DNA of 64,000 nucleotides, taken from positions 1,496,147 to 1,560,146 of the forward strand of contig JAAOMT010000003.1 in assembly GCA_016748015.1 (NCBI GenBank), written 5' to 3'. This stretch comes from Geosiphon pyriformis. Its lineage: Eukaryota; Glomeromycota; Glomeromycetes; Archaeosporales; Geosiphonaceae. Shown piece after piece: positions 39,086 through 52,356 of the stretch. Under the pieces are notes generated by a model, which saw only the letters and a list, made by a program, of their open reading frames with translations, was not told the origin of the DNA and searched no databases. Numbering within the stretch: the first letter of the stretch is position 1; each line of letters opens with the position of its first letter. A program made the position numbers and the translations under genes.

Positions 39086-41589
39086 GGTAAGAGTAAATCA
39101 ATGCTAATGCCAAGAATATTATATCAGATTAGGAAATTCATAGGAAGAACCCAGGGTGAGATTGATGAGAGTCAAGTAATATGTGAATTAAACTTATTTA
39201 ATCAAAACATTTTCCTTGCTATATTTCCCAATCTTTCTATTAAAAAATTTCAGCTTTTTTAGACTTTTTCAGATTGTTTAACTTAATTTAGTCTTTTTAA
39301 TTCATAATGTTCTATTCTGTTAGGAACGTAGTTTAAGAACAGTAGATTTGGAAACTGTTGAAATTGAATGAGTAATGGAAACGAGGAAAAACGATCAAAA
39401 TTTTCAAAGATTTCCGGCAACATTGTTTTGTTTATATTGAATCTACAACTTATGATAATATTTTGGTCGTACTTGATGTGTCAGAGATATGTTTACACTT
39501 TCCAACGCGACTTTCCGAATCTCCCATTTAGTGCAGGATAATTTTTCTTCAATGAAATAAACAACCATAAAATTGTATGTTTGATCATAGATCATTTTTA
39601 AAACCTGAAGCTATTTTAGGTAAATTAATACTCTTGGAATTATTGGTAATTATCAAGATTTTATGCGAATATACCTTCTAATTTTGGCCTAATAACTTTC
39701 ACCTCAATAGGATGACTCTCCTTTTCAGGGCATTAGGCACTATTCGCGTATTGTGCAAGATTATGCATTAACACTTTAAACTCGAAGTTTAAAAATATAG
39801 GTCGATACGATGGAACATCTCAAGTTTGAGAAATTTTGAATAGGTGGAATTAGGAAGATTTTATTGAACAGTAAAGAATTATATTGTGAGAATATTTTAT
39901 ATTGAATGGAATACAACTTAAAAATAAAAATGAGACAAAGAAAATTTGATCATTTGAAAGAATGAAAGGTACAGATATTTGAAAAAATATTTTTTGTGAA
40001 CACATATTTATTCTTTATTTTATGTAGTTGCGACTTAATATCATAATGAGTTGTTTTGATGAATGAGTCTCGAATCTTTATTACAAAAACATTTTGAATC
40101 AACAAATTCTGATCGGAAATGATACATTATTAATAGTATTAAATAAAGTTTCTTTTATCTCTGTTATGCAAATAAATCTTATCAAGAAAGCTTTTGAAAT
40201 AATTATAAGAATTTTTCAACCACTCACTTCTCAAATTATTCAAGGCATTACAACAAATTAAATCTTTACCAAATTTCAAAAGCGTTCAATTATATCATGG
40301 CTATTGCTATTTTGATTGAATTAATGAGGAAAGGGTAAATTCGATTAAAGGTCTAGTTTATGAGAAATCAATCTGATAGGCGTTAAAAACTTATTTTTAA
40401 GAAGAATTTTCAGACGGAATATCTGTGATTTTCGATTTTTTATTTGAGTTAAATCAATTTGTCAATTCTAACCAGATTTAAGAAAACCTGTTTCTTTAGG
40501 GATGTGACGGACAAAATTGATCACAAAGTAAAAGATTTTATTTGTCTATACGATTGTGAAAAATGTAAATTTCTTGCAATTTATAGGCTATGTTTTACAA
40601 AACGATTTAAAATTAGTTTGTTGGATTTTATCATATTCATCATAAACATTTATTTTTCCCTGATTTCTTCACATATAAACTTTAGGCCTGAATTTTTACT
40701 AAATCAACAAAGATTTGGTGTCACAGATAAATTCGGATTGTTTATGTAATAACGTGAATAAAATTTTTATGACTATTTCTATGAAATTTATATCTTAATA
40801 ACATATTCAATGAATCATTTGCAGTAAAATTCTGAGATTTATTTTTAGGCTAAGAGGTTAACTAATAAAACATTTACATCTAAATGAAATATTCAAATTA
40901 AAAAATTGAGAGTATACAGTATAACTTTTCTCTGTGATAACCAAAGAAAACTGTAAAAGGATTAAGTATTTTTTCGTGACAATTAAACAAGCTTAAGCTT
41001 GCTAAAGCATGTGATATGGAAATTTCAACCAAAACTTATTTTGCAGCAAGGAAATTTTTTACTTGCGGTTCAATTGTGCTACAATTTAATCGGTCTAGCC
41101 TTCTGAAAAAGTTTGGAAGTTATATTTTGTTTTTAAGAGATTCTGATTTGCGCATACTAAAATTTGGCGATTGGGAAATTCGTTGAAAACGATGCAACTC
41201 TTCAATGGCTTGAGAAATCCACACAGAGAAATACCAATATTTTAATAATGAATATCTCAAAGTTTTCAGAGAATCCAAGAAGGCATAAACTAACTGAAAT
41301 GAAATGAGAGGATCTACAATAAAAGTTATCCAATAAATCAATTGTATTCTTTTTAAGAAAATGTAAAATTTTATGTTATGTATATAGACCCATTTTTAAA
41401 AAAACTTGATATTAAACTTTTTAGATGGTCGAAAATGTTTTTTCCATCTTAGAATATAGAAATAGAGGCTTTTGACGGCATCAGATTTCTCCAAAATGAG
41501 TTGTAGAGAAAAATGAATGCCAATAGAATATAAGAATTTTACGTTCATTTAAGAAATTTCTTAAATTTTTGTAAATCTGGAACAAGCAT
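39086..41589. other. Possible insertion inside the last intron of copy M
   Basis: About 2.5 kb between the fourth-exon relic and the DNA flanking the last exon. The last intron of other copies is about 60-110 bases. No terminal repeats, transposase or gene recognised; frames at 39080-39262, 40459-40749 and 41120-41341 lack domains. Confidence 0.4.
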
Positions 41590-41943
41590 TTGAGCTATTA
41601 TCAAATTCACCAGAAATTGAAAGTTTTAATGCACAATATAATTTTGTCTTCTGTTATCAAATGAATTGGAAGTAACTAAAAACTCTGAAAAAATTTGAAC
41701 TCTATTAAAATTAATTTTTGAAATCTTAAAAAAATTTTCGCTTATTTTCTTTCAATGAAAAATTTACACATACAAATTTAATTTTCAAAGAAATATATTG
41801 TGAATGTCCGGAAAGCGTCTACTCACTTGTATATGGATGTTATAACATCTATCTATTGGATGAACATCCGGTATAAAATTCGAAAAATTATATATTTTCA
41901 CTAAATGATAAGTATTTAATATAAACATCTAGCCAATTTTTAG

Positions 41944-42045
41944 GAATACAATGCTCGTAATTACGAGTTTGACTTTAAAAGAGAGTCAAGTTATTTCGGA
42001 AAACCAAATGACCTTCGCTATGGTCCATATTTTGAAATTCCGTGA
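41944..42045 (+). pseudogene. Orphan last exon of a class 3 lipase (copy O)
   Basis: Preceded by TTTTAG. Reads 33 codons to TGA in phase 0 with LRYGPYFEIP. The GPYF end is the hallmark of the family's last exon, but Arg stands where the catalytic His belongs, and the final GKC is absent. Probably the displaced end of copy M (38600-39085). Confidence 0.65.
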
Positions 42046-43061
42046 ATTTCAGAAAATTTAACTGGCAAGAAGAGGTTTATTAATTAAATATCTTATGCAT
42101 TTAATTTGTTTTCTTGTTATAAGTTTTTTTAAGGTTTTTTACTTCTGTTATCTGTTAATTTGTTACTCCAACCTGTGACATAAAAATAGTGCTTTTTGTA
42201 AGAGTGTCAAATTTTAATTTATTATTTTTTATATGAGCAATTGCACATTTTCGAAACAAAAACCTGAAATGCATTTTCTTGGCTATTTATTTACTTTTTA
42301 AATTAAAGTTTATATTGAAATAATAAAAAACAATTAAATCAAGTAATTGTTTTCGTATTATAATTTTTTATTAAATATCGCTTCACTTTAATTATCTGAA
42401 TTATTAAATTTATATCTGGATAATTACTGGCCAATTATCTGAATTATCTTTAATGACAAAAAACAAAGTTTTTATTATTGAACTAATTTAAAGCGAATAA
42501 AAAAATGTAGCCTTTTTCCAAAAACCATTAAACTTGTATAATATTATCATTAAATGATAAAAGTATTGACTATTGCAAAAAAAAAGAGAAGGTTTTTATT
42601 TTTGTTTAAGCTGTAAAGATTAAGTTTGTACAATAAAAGTAATTACATTCATAATGTTAAAAAAAATTATCAAAAATTTGATTTGCTATAACTAATGATA
42701 ATATTTTAATTATTTAAAATCTTATTTATGAATATTTTGCGAAATACAAATTATTAATAATTTATGAGTTATAATTTGCAGGTCATTTTACAACTTAAAA
42801 ACAATTTCAATATTATATGATCGCAAATGAGTTGTTACATTTGAAGAAAAATAATATTTGTTTTTTTTAACCAATGTATTTTATTTATTTTTGGCGAGAT
42901 ATTCGAATTACGCCATTTTTTTTCGTGTTCAGTTTCTTCTGTGGGCAACCGTACAGTTAATTCAACTTCGGATTAATGGGAGTAATCTAGAACAGGTTTT
43001 CGATTTTTGTACATTTCCTTTGGAGTAAACTGAGCCTGAGGATCACCACAACTTGCCGAGC

Positions 43062-43874
43062 TCAAATAAACGTATGGTCTATCTTTCTCTCCTTTTTGAT
43101 GACCTTTTCGTTTTCGAGGTTAGCCAGCTGAATCTTGGCATTAAGATCATCACCCGCTGCAGCTTTCTTGTACCAATATAATGCCCGTTTATAGTCCTTT
43201 TTTGTACCCTGTGCCTCTCGAAAGCACTCGGCCAAATTAAATTGAGCACAGGGAAGACCAGCCATGGCTGCTGTTTGATACCAATAGAAAGCTTTGACAG
43301 AATTTTGCCGAGTACCTAATCCTGATTTGTAAAAGCATCCGACGTTATTTTGGGCACCTAAGTGACCAGATTCAGCTGATCTAAGAAACCATTCTAATGA
43401 TTTTTCCATATCCACAGTGGTTCCTATTCCATGATGATAACACCTTGCAAGCCGATATTGAGCATGTCCATTACCATCATTCGCAGACATCCGATACAAT
43501 TTGAAAGCTCTTTCTGGGTCTTTTTCCACGGCAAATTCAGTCTCGAAACAGATTCCAAGGAATAAATGACCATATGAGTAACCATTATCGGAGGCAACCT
43601 CGTAAGCTTCAAATGCCTTTATCGGATCAAAACATTCCTTGATATACTGATGACAGAATCCTAGGAGGCATCTAAACTGTCGAACGTACTGTGTTCTAAT
43701 CGTGAGTTTTTCAATTAGAGATTCCAGTGAAAGGTTATGACTTTCAAGCTGGTTTTGGATATCAAGCGCGATATCACAATAAGTTACCCCACGATTGATC
43801 GAGTCAAGGAAACTTTTTGCGATCTGGTTGAATGGACCATTGGTATAATTTTCTGGATGGAGATTTGAAATCAT
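43062..43874 (-). CDS. Sel1-repeat protein with frameshifted C-terminus
   Basis: 270 codons without an intron. Residues 1-80 form a helical head. From about 83 to 256 there are five Sel1-type repeats of 36 residues with the pattern AFxxY/W...A..G...AQ..L..CY..G.GT (for example AESGHLGAQNNVGCFYKSGLG). Such alpha-alpha solenoids are protein-binding scaffolds; in this fungal group they are common beside or fused to TKL kinases. Compared with the copy at 55372-56271, one G is missing in GGAGGAG near 43090, so the last eight residues here are out of frame. Beyond the stop the lost frame still reads YLSSASC...AQF as in the other copy. The C-terminal truncation is about 30 residues; the solenoid is intact, so the protein may still work. 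Confidence 0.8.
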   Translation of the reverse strand: MISNLHPENYTNGPFNQIAKSFLDSINRGVTYCDIALDIQNQLESHNLSLESLIEKLTIRTQYVRQFRCLLGFCHQYIKECFDPIKAFEAYEVASDNGYSYGHLFLGICFETEFAVEKDPERAFKLYRMSANDGNGHAQYRLARCYHHGIGTTVDMEKSLEWFLRSAESGHLGAQNNVGCFYKSGLGTRQNSVKAFYWYQTAAMAGLPCAQFNLAECFREAQGTKKDYKRALYWYKKAAAGDDLNAKIQLANLENEKVIKKERKIDHTFI

Positions 43875-44400
43875 TTGAATTTGATGGATTTTTTGTTATT
43901 ATTAAGATTTGATGATTTTTGGTTTTCGTTTTATTATTGAAATTACGGCTTTTTTGTTATCATTTGAATCTAAAAAATCAACTATATTTATAGAGGATTC
44001 TTAATAATTCCTAAATAGGCGCGTAAATAATGAAAAGGTACAAGATCCAAGTTGCTGGAGACAGTGAGAAAATTGTCTATTTTCGGTTAGATGTTTCTTT
44101 GTAACGTTGTAGATCTCGGGGTCAAAATTATTAAAATTGTTGCAGCTGGGTTGAGATAAAGCTTAATTTTTGAGCACAATTTTTACAGGAGTAAAATGAT
44201 GATCATACAACAGATATGTTTTGATACTTTATTACCAAAAAGATTTATATTTAATCTTGATAACAGATTGTATTTTTAAAATAATCCTCTACCCATTAAA
44301 AAATGTCAATGGGTGTAACTATTTTTAGAAATTTGGTTCATATTCTAACGTTGCGGGGCCTAGACTTTTCGACAATATGATTTAGATTATAAATCCTTTT

Positions 44401-47400
44401 TTTCTATAATATTACTTTAATAAGCAATCAGATTATCTAAGCACTAATAAAGTTGACGATAAGGGGGAGAGCTATTAACTGCTTTGTTTTTTGTTTTTCA
44501 TTTCTTGAGAACTAGTCTGTAATTATTTTAAAGAAATTTCTCAACTTTTTGTAAATCCCCCGAAAAATTCTATACTGGATGGAAATTTCCAGGTTTTGGT
44601 CTTTTTGGACAAGATGAAATTCTGGTAAATATGCACTGGAATGTTTTTATAGAAACCCTCAGATGGATAACCAATCAAAACCTGGTAAAAGCATTTGAGC
44701 CATTATCAAAACTCAACAGAAATTGGAAGGTTAAATGCACAATATAATTTTTTATTCTGTTATCAAATGAATTGGAAGTAACTATAAACTCTGAAAAATT
44801 TGAACTCTATTCAAACTGATTTTTGAAATCTTAAAAAAATTTTGCTTATTTCCATACAATAACTAATTTACACATGCAGAGTAAATTTTTCTAAAAAGTA
44901 TTATATTTTTGAGATATTGTATTTTTTTTGGTTAACAAATTAACATAAATTCTAAACTAAAAATGAGTGGGATTTGAAAGTCTAACAGGTTTCAAGAAAT
45001 GTTGATCAGCTTAACCTTAATTTACCTAGCCCGAAACAAGTTCATTAATAAAATTTTTTGAAATTCTTGCTTTTTATCCGTTATTTAGCATAATGATATA
45101 ACTTAAAAATTGAAAGAATGAAAGTTAAATATTTTGAAGCTTTATACCAATATACATTACAATAATATATTTTGAATGTGAAACGATAGAATTATTCTGA
45201 ATTCAAGTGATAATTATGTTTAATTGATTGGTAAAATAATATAATTCTCGAGATACAATAAAATAACACCATAAAAAGTATTCAAGTGCTGCTTTTTCCC
45301 AAGATTTGAAATACAAATGTCCAAAACTTTAATTGCTTCTTTGTTTGATTGTGGCTGAAAATGTTATTTATACGGGAATTTTATATTTGGATTATTTGTG
45401 TAAAATAAAGAATAAAGAGAAAGATATTGATAAATATAGAACCTATTTTTGATACGAATCAAACAATAAATTAACTAATTTTAGAGCTAGTTTGTACTCC
45501 ATCATCAGCGATTTTATTATATACACTATCAAGACTATGGTTACTTGTTTTCCAATTTAAAATCAAAGTTAAATCTTATTTATTCAAAAAATGTATAGAA
45601 ACAAAGATAAATTAAGTTGATACTTAAAACTTCTGCTTCACTAATATTTTGTCAGAATCAAAAGAAAAAATTTCAAATAATTCTTAATTTTTTCACATCA
45701 GAGATTTAATTTACTATATTCAACAACTATTTCGTAAAATGGTGCTTACCTATGAAATAAAATGTTCCCTTTTTCTTTAACAATGTTTTTTTGAGAAACC
45801 AGAACCATTCCCTCAGCCAACTGCTTTTACAGAGATGTTAGATTTGACATCATCAGTACAACAATGTTATATCAGTACAACCTTAATATTTCAGAGTCTG
45901 ATTTTGTTCATCTGCACCAGACATTTCAAACAATTAACTTTAGTTTAGACTTAATAGACCTGAGCATCTCTTCTATGCCTTCTGCATGTATTTCAAAATG
46001 TTCAGGAACATATTTGAGAACATCCAAAATTCTCCAATTCTGTTACTGGGCGTCTGTGTAATATTTCATGATGGCCTTGAAGAACCATAAAAAAATTATT
46101 CGTAGTGAAACATGCAAACTTTAAAAATGTAAAGAAACTTGTTGTAAGCATAAAGTAGAGCACTACCAACAACAATATTTTGGTCAAGGATCTTCAACCA
46201 AACACACACAAAAGGAATAAGCAAAAACTGATGCGTCTAGGCAAGTTGATTGAAAGATTCCCAGCTAACCATCGGCCATATGTTATGGAGCTAATACAGA
46301 TGCAGGTTTCTGCCTCTGGAACTGGCGAGGGTTTTCAAGCATGCACACAAAAGGGGAATCAATAAAGATTGATGTATCTAGGAAATTAAATCGAAAGATT
46401 CCCAGTCAAGCATTGGCTATATGCAATCCGTAAAACTATGGAGCCCATATAGGCGTAGGGGTTATTTCATGCTCCTTATAATTGTGGAAATATAAATGAC
46501 CTTCTGTATTAACATTATTGTATAGAAACCTTAAAAAAACATGCTTTTTCTTGCTGTGAGAATTTTAGACCTGCCAATCTAATAGCCGAGTTGGAAGGGG
46601 TTTTTTAAATTAAGCAATCTTTTCTGCAAAGATATAAGCGATATTTTTAGAGGATCTCAATGAAAAAATGATATCTAGCGGTCATTGTAAGCTGGAAAGA
46701 AAGAGGAATTATTCATTCAAAGTTATCAATTTTTGCAAAAGCACGAGATTAAGCAATTTAAAAGAAAGTTTAGAACTGGAAAAAGTTTCTTTAACAGGTG
46801 TTTGGATATATAGAAGGACAATAAAGTCAGAAATTTAATTGTTCATGAGCTTTTTGCTGAAACTCCGGATGATTTGCCAAATTTTCAATAGGCCAATATA
46901 CGTTAATTGCCACAATTTCCTAAAAAATATAATGCAAGTGGAAAATCTTTACACACAGTTTAATCATGTCCAATTTTAATCACGTCCAATTCATCAATTA
47001 ACCCTTCAAGAATCTTGTGCAACACAGTTTCTTTCTACATCATTTTCGACCTTTTCATAAGATTCGACTTTTCATTGTGTTAAAAAACTGTGCGCTTTGA
47101 AGGTAAAACTTAAATAGTACCTAAGAAAAATGTTATTTAAAAGCAAAAATTTGTTTTCTAACCTAACGTCTTTATGTTTCTATAGGATTCACATTTCAAT
47201 TTATTGATAAAATTATTAATTTCGAAATAGTTGTAAACTTTTAGATAAAAAAAAGTCCCGTTTTTGAAGATAATTGAATGCTTAGGACCAAAATGAATTA
47301 TGAAAATATCACAACACATTTTAATCCATTTTAACACATCTGTGAACAATTAATGTGTATTGAGTAATTTCAATGTAAATTTAATAAACGTGAAATTAAA

Positions 47401-49078
47401 AAATAATACAACCTTTTTATACATATCTTTTTCCTGCAAAAAATGCGTCCAAAAATAAAAAGTGGAAAAAAACCTTTTGCATGTACATATTAAAAAAAAT
47501 AAAATAATCACATTAAATATTTATATTTTTACAACATAAAATATTACTCATGTATGTAAATAAAATTTGGTATTTACTTTTGTAAAAATTAAAAGTATTT
47601 TTTTTTAAACATACCAGCATCAGCATTTGGTTAAACTTTTTTTTTTTTAAAAGAATTTTTTATTTTTTTACATAAATATATGTTTGAATTTGTCAAAAAA
47701 AAAAATTTGTTTTAAACCAAGTTTTTATTAAGGGTTTTTTATAATTAATTCATCGAGTGCTTACAAAAGTAAACTAACAGAGTTTTAGTTAGAAAAAAGT
47801 TAAAACAGCATTAAAAATATATATAAAAATAGAATTGATATTAAAATAAAAAAAAGAGTTATTAATAAAAAAGTTATATATATACTTTTTAATAAATTAT
47901 AATATTAATAGATTGCAATCTATAATGTAATTTAAAAAAATAATTAATTTAATAATTAATGAATCAACTAAAGAATAATGATGCATTTATAAATAAATTA
48001 AATGAATAAAAAATTGATAATTTTGACGAATATATTACTTTATTGCTCATTATATATTCTCTGAACTTCTTTTGGCTATTTTATTTACATATATATATTT
48101 TATTGTTCTTTTCCCTAATTTTTTAGAGTTTATATTTGATTGTAAAAATAAAATATGCGTTTTTTTTTGCATTTCATATTCTCTTATTTTAAAAAAGTAA
48201 TAAATTTGGCATCCCATTTTCTCTACTAAAGCTTGAAATTTTGTAAATAAAATTTTTTGAAAAGACAGTGTTGACAAAAACAAATTTTTATTAATTTATT
48301 TTATGTAAATCGGTAAGTTCATAATTGTTTTTATAACTAAAAGCAATTTTCTCAAATCGGACATAACAAAATGCAACTTTTATTTAAAAATAAAAAGCAC
48401 CAATATTGTTTTTCTCCAATTCCAAATGTTAATTAACAAATTTTAATTTTTTTACTTCATAATTTAAATAATATTGAACTTTCAAATTTATATAGTATTT
48501 TATTCAATGACTTAATATTTTAACTGTTCTTAGTTTGAAGTTTTTCAACAATTTATTTTTTTTCTCATATTATTTATTTATTATTATTACTTAAGTAAAC
48601 TTCAATAATACCTGGTTTTGTTCATACTATGGGTACAACATGTCTTATTATATATTGTGTACATTGTTGGGAAATATGATGTTTTAGAGCAATTTATCAG
48701 ATGTGTTAACTATGTTATTTTTATTATTTCTTATATTAATTGACTTTAAATAGCCATAGCAATTAAATATGACATATTAAATTTATCTTAATAGCTGATG
48801 GCTAATTAATTTATTATGAATGTGTACTAAAATTGATTTTTTCATCTGCTACATTAATTGAAAGAGAAAATCTGTTTCAAAGATTTTGAACCTATTAAAT
48901 CAACTTTTTTTTTAGATCAAAAAATCTAATTTTACTCGAGAGCATCCGAATGACAATATTATGATATACAAAAATTATTACTGGATTCTGGATATTTTTG
49001 GCAATTCACGTATCAACCCCTTCTTTGGATATAAGGTTCTTTCTGTCTTTCAAACGGAAAAATAAATTTTACTTAGAA
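44401..49078. other. Long stretch without a recognised gene
   Basis: 44676-44870 repeats 41590-41770. 45700-46500 is more complex and has short frames on both strands (for example 46180-46365) with a local duplication, but no family was recognised. From about 47400 to 48900 the DNA is extremely AT-rich. Confidence 0.5.
46203..46460. repeat. Imperfect tandem duplication, unit about 120-140 bp
   Basis: The segment 46203-46305 (ACACAAAAGGAATAAG... to the GAAAGATTCCCAG stretch and beyond) recurs, diverged, at 46343-46460 in the same orientation. Confidence 0.65.
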
Positions 49079-49444
49079 AGTATTAACAAGTCTTTATTCA
49101 TTCAGAGTTTTTTTGCTAGTTGCTAGGGCACTTTCCACAAGGTTATAACTATTTATCTAAGTCAATGATGTGCTGAAGTGTCAAGAGGAGACCGATCTTT
49201 GCACACTGCTTTGTCAGAAATTCAGCAAGATTTCCATGGCATTTGATTATGTTTTCAAGGATTTTGCATAAGGAAGGCTCTTATTTAGAAGATCTTCTTG
49301 TTGGGTGTTTTAGATTTTGGTATAAAATCCAAAAATGGCAGTTCGCGTGATAATACAAAAATAAATACATAAATAAGTTTGATTTTGGCGGATTTCTTAT
49401 TTATCTCGAAACATAATAAACCGCCGACAAAAAATTAGGAACCC

Positions 49445-50899
49445 ATGTTATGGTGTTTGAAGAGCATAATGAATTCTTTTAAAGATTATGCCATAAAAAC
49501 TTTCAAAATTTTGTCAAGAAAAGAAATTTTCGTCTCATTATTTATATACGTTGCATTTCACTTTTGGGCGCATGAAAATTCTAAAGGCTGGATAGTTTCT
49601 CATAAACCTCTACAAATTCAAAATCTCTTTAAACAAGATGGAAATCTCACCTTTCATATCGTAGTTGATTGGAAAAATCAAATGAGAGTTCCTTTCCAAT
49701 TCAAACGAATCACCAAACGATCTCAATCGCTTCCTAAAATTTTAATAGATCCTGAAAGATCTTTTTTACCACTTTATAAAGAGTTGGCATACTTTGCAAA
49801 TAATGCCTATTGCAATTTAGAAAATGGATTTATAAACGGTTTGATCCTTTTAGAATAAAACAATTGATTTAGGTCAAAAACTATTTTTTGCTATTTATCT
49901 TAAATTTTTACTCTTCAGTTGAATTCGGATTTTTCTCAAGTACAGGCTTTGATACGGCTCTCGTTGTGTACTTTGCAGGATCAGTAATTATTTGTCATTT
50001 CCTGAAATAACATGTCAGAATCAAATTCACTAAAAAGGACTTTCTTTATTTCTTTCTTAGAAAATAAATAAATCTTCCTGGCCTAATGTGATTGATAGGC
50101 AAATTTCATTTCAAGTGAAAGGCTTCCCAATATTTGACGATGCTCGTGTTAGTAAACCATTCTGGGAAACTACTCAATCGGTGTTTCCCAGAATTTTAGA
50201 AAATATTCGGGAATTTTTAAAAACAAATCCAAAGACGACGCAAATTTTTTTCACTGGGCATGCTATTGGTGGAGGTTTGTGAAACTAGGAAATTTTTTTT
50301 AGTTTCGATAAGTAAAAATCTGAAATACTTTTATATTTCTGAAATACCAGCATATGCCTCAATAGCTGGTATCCAATGGGCTATTCAAAGATATGAGATT
50401 AATCAATCGAAGTTATGGCCTGAAATAGATCTGAATAAAATTGGTCACCATATTATCACATTTGGAGCTCCGAGAATCGGGAATAGCCGATTCAGTAGAT
50501 TTGCAAATAACGCCATTAGACATCATCGCATAACTCATGGAAATGACCATGTCCCACACTTTCCTTCGGATCCATTAAAGTGGAACCATTTTGGGTTTGA
50601 AATCTGGATTGAGCCATTAGAAAATTGCAATTGTCCCGATGATGATGTTAATTTTTATCCATATTCCTATTGGGACTGTAATAATCAATTCCTTGAACAA
50701 ACCCAAAGACAAATATGGCTTGAGAAATCGACTAGTGAGAATATGGTAAGTTTTATCCAAAGAAAATTTTTAAAACCGATAAAATTTGAAAGAATTTTCT
50801 CTTTAGGAGTGTAATAAAGGACAATCAATCATCAACGTTCCAGATGATTTGTTCCATGATGGGCCTTATTTCGACATTAGAATGGGTGTTTGTAGTTAA
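49445..50899 (+). CDS. Secreted class 3 lipase-like protein, short type; Ser replaced by Ala (copy L)
   Basis: Exons: 49445-49838, 49919-49983, 50061-50274, 50351-50745, 50807-50899; 386 residues from the first ATG, or 378 from the ATG at 49469 that matches copy K. Landmarks: ANNAYC, strand ALVVYFAG, elbow GHAIGG-A, TFGAPRIGN, GNDHVP, NHFGFEIWI, CNCPDD, last exon FHDGPYF. Ala221 stands in the nucleophile position; Asp290 and His373 remain. The last intron and last exon are base-for-base the same as in copy K (35744-37184), although exon 1 has diverged. All splice sites are conserved between the two, which supports both models and suggests that both frames have been maintained. Confidence 0.86.
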
Positions 50900-52356
50900 G
50901 TCATTTAGAAATTCTTGAGATTAAAATATTGACTTTATTTTTCAGTTGAGTAACAGACCATCCAACAATGCGCGCAATTTTACTATATAAAATTTGTTTT
51001 TTAATATATTGTTTTTGGCGACCCATTTATGTATACATTTCAAATTTTAAGTCGCTCTTTAATTAAATAATAAATTAAATAAAGACGAATCTGTTGTTAT
51101 CAAAAATAACCTGCAGGTCCAATTTTAAGGTTGTTAGCATTAATGCGCTCTTTAAAATTCTTTGCAGTCTTAAGAAATTGCCCTAATTTTATGTCACCCG
51201 TCTGTTTATTGTGGCTTAAATTCACTATTTGAAACACAAAATATTATAAAAATTTTCATCACATCTTGAAGAGAGTAAGAATATCAAAAAAATCCTTTCA
51301 AGAGCTTCAATATTCGTCTTGTAACATATTTTATATTTTTAAGCGTTGGAATTGATCTCGATATAAATGCTTAGTGAATCAAGAAAATTATTTAGAAGCA
51401 AGAATTCTTTTAAATGTCTTACTTTAAAATGTTCTCATTTGAAAATATTAATAATACTTGAATTTGTTTTTAGAAATCAACCAGAAGTTTTTAATCGAGT
51501 TTAAATAAGGTGACTCATAGGCCAGTTTGACCATGTTCTCAAAATCCTCACATCTTTGGTCATATGATGAGAAAAATAATGTTAATATAAACAAGATCAT
51601 GTAAAATATAAAAATTAGGTTTACGATTATGAGATTTTTTTGAACAAGACTCTTCTAACAATGGAAAATAAAGATATTAAGAACATTTAATCGAATCCGA
51701 CAATAAAATTATTTAAATTTTTTAACTTTAAAGCCACCGATAAAATGAAGGATAGTAAGATAAAAGAGTCTTTATTTATATTTGATCCTGGTGTTCGCTC
51801 ACTATTAAAAGAATTAGCCTAAAATGAATATAAGACCATCTCATGTGATCAATTTATATAACTCCCATCTCTTGAAGCTGTTAATGTTTTTTTATCAGAA
51901 AATAATTTATATATTTACCTTGGTCAAACGAGAATTTTTCTAAAATCTATTTTACTAAATTTTATTGATTTTAAGAAATGAATCTTTTGTATCTTACATC
52001 AATAATAAAGGCTATATCTGGTTTTAATAATGATAAAATTTAATAAACCTTAGAAAATCCCATAGAATCTCATTTCTAAAAACGAAAACAGAAAAAGCTA
52101 AAAGGTCCATAAAAAATTTTATTCATCCTAAACTCACTGCAAAAAAATTAGAAATTCATGCTGAAACTTTAAAAATATATCTGAGGCGTATGAATCAGAT
52201 ATCAAATTTTGCCTATTGTTTGCCGTAAAATGATATTACCAAAGTTTTTTGAGGATAAAATATTTTTGGTAATTCCTTAATTTCAAATTGTGATTTAAAA
52301 ATGAATTAAACATCTTATATATTTTCTTAATTGACTCGAATATTTTTACTAAAAAC

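Larger units (their letters stand above)
41590..44400. repeat. Inverted duplication, arm 1
   Basis: Reverse-complement match to about 54820-57440, covering an orphan lipase last exon, the Sel1-repeat gene and its upstream DNA. A part at 41590-41770 also recurs in direct orientation at 44676-44870. Edges by eye. Confidence 0.75.

Noticed and set aside
40459-40749. Plus-strand frame of 96 codons
   Set aside because: No motif, no splice partner, inside probable inserted DNA.
41120-41341. Minus-strand frame beginning near LVYAFLDSLKTL, preceded by a TTTCAG, resembling the exon after the lipase elbow
   Set aside because: The similarity ends after a few residues. No TFGQPR, Asp motif or EYWI follows, and no elbow exon lies upstream.
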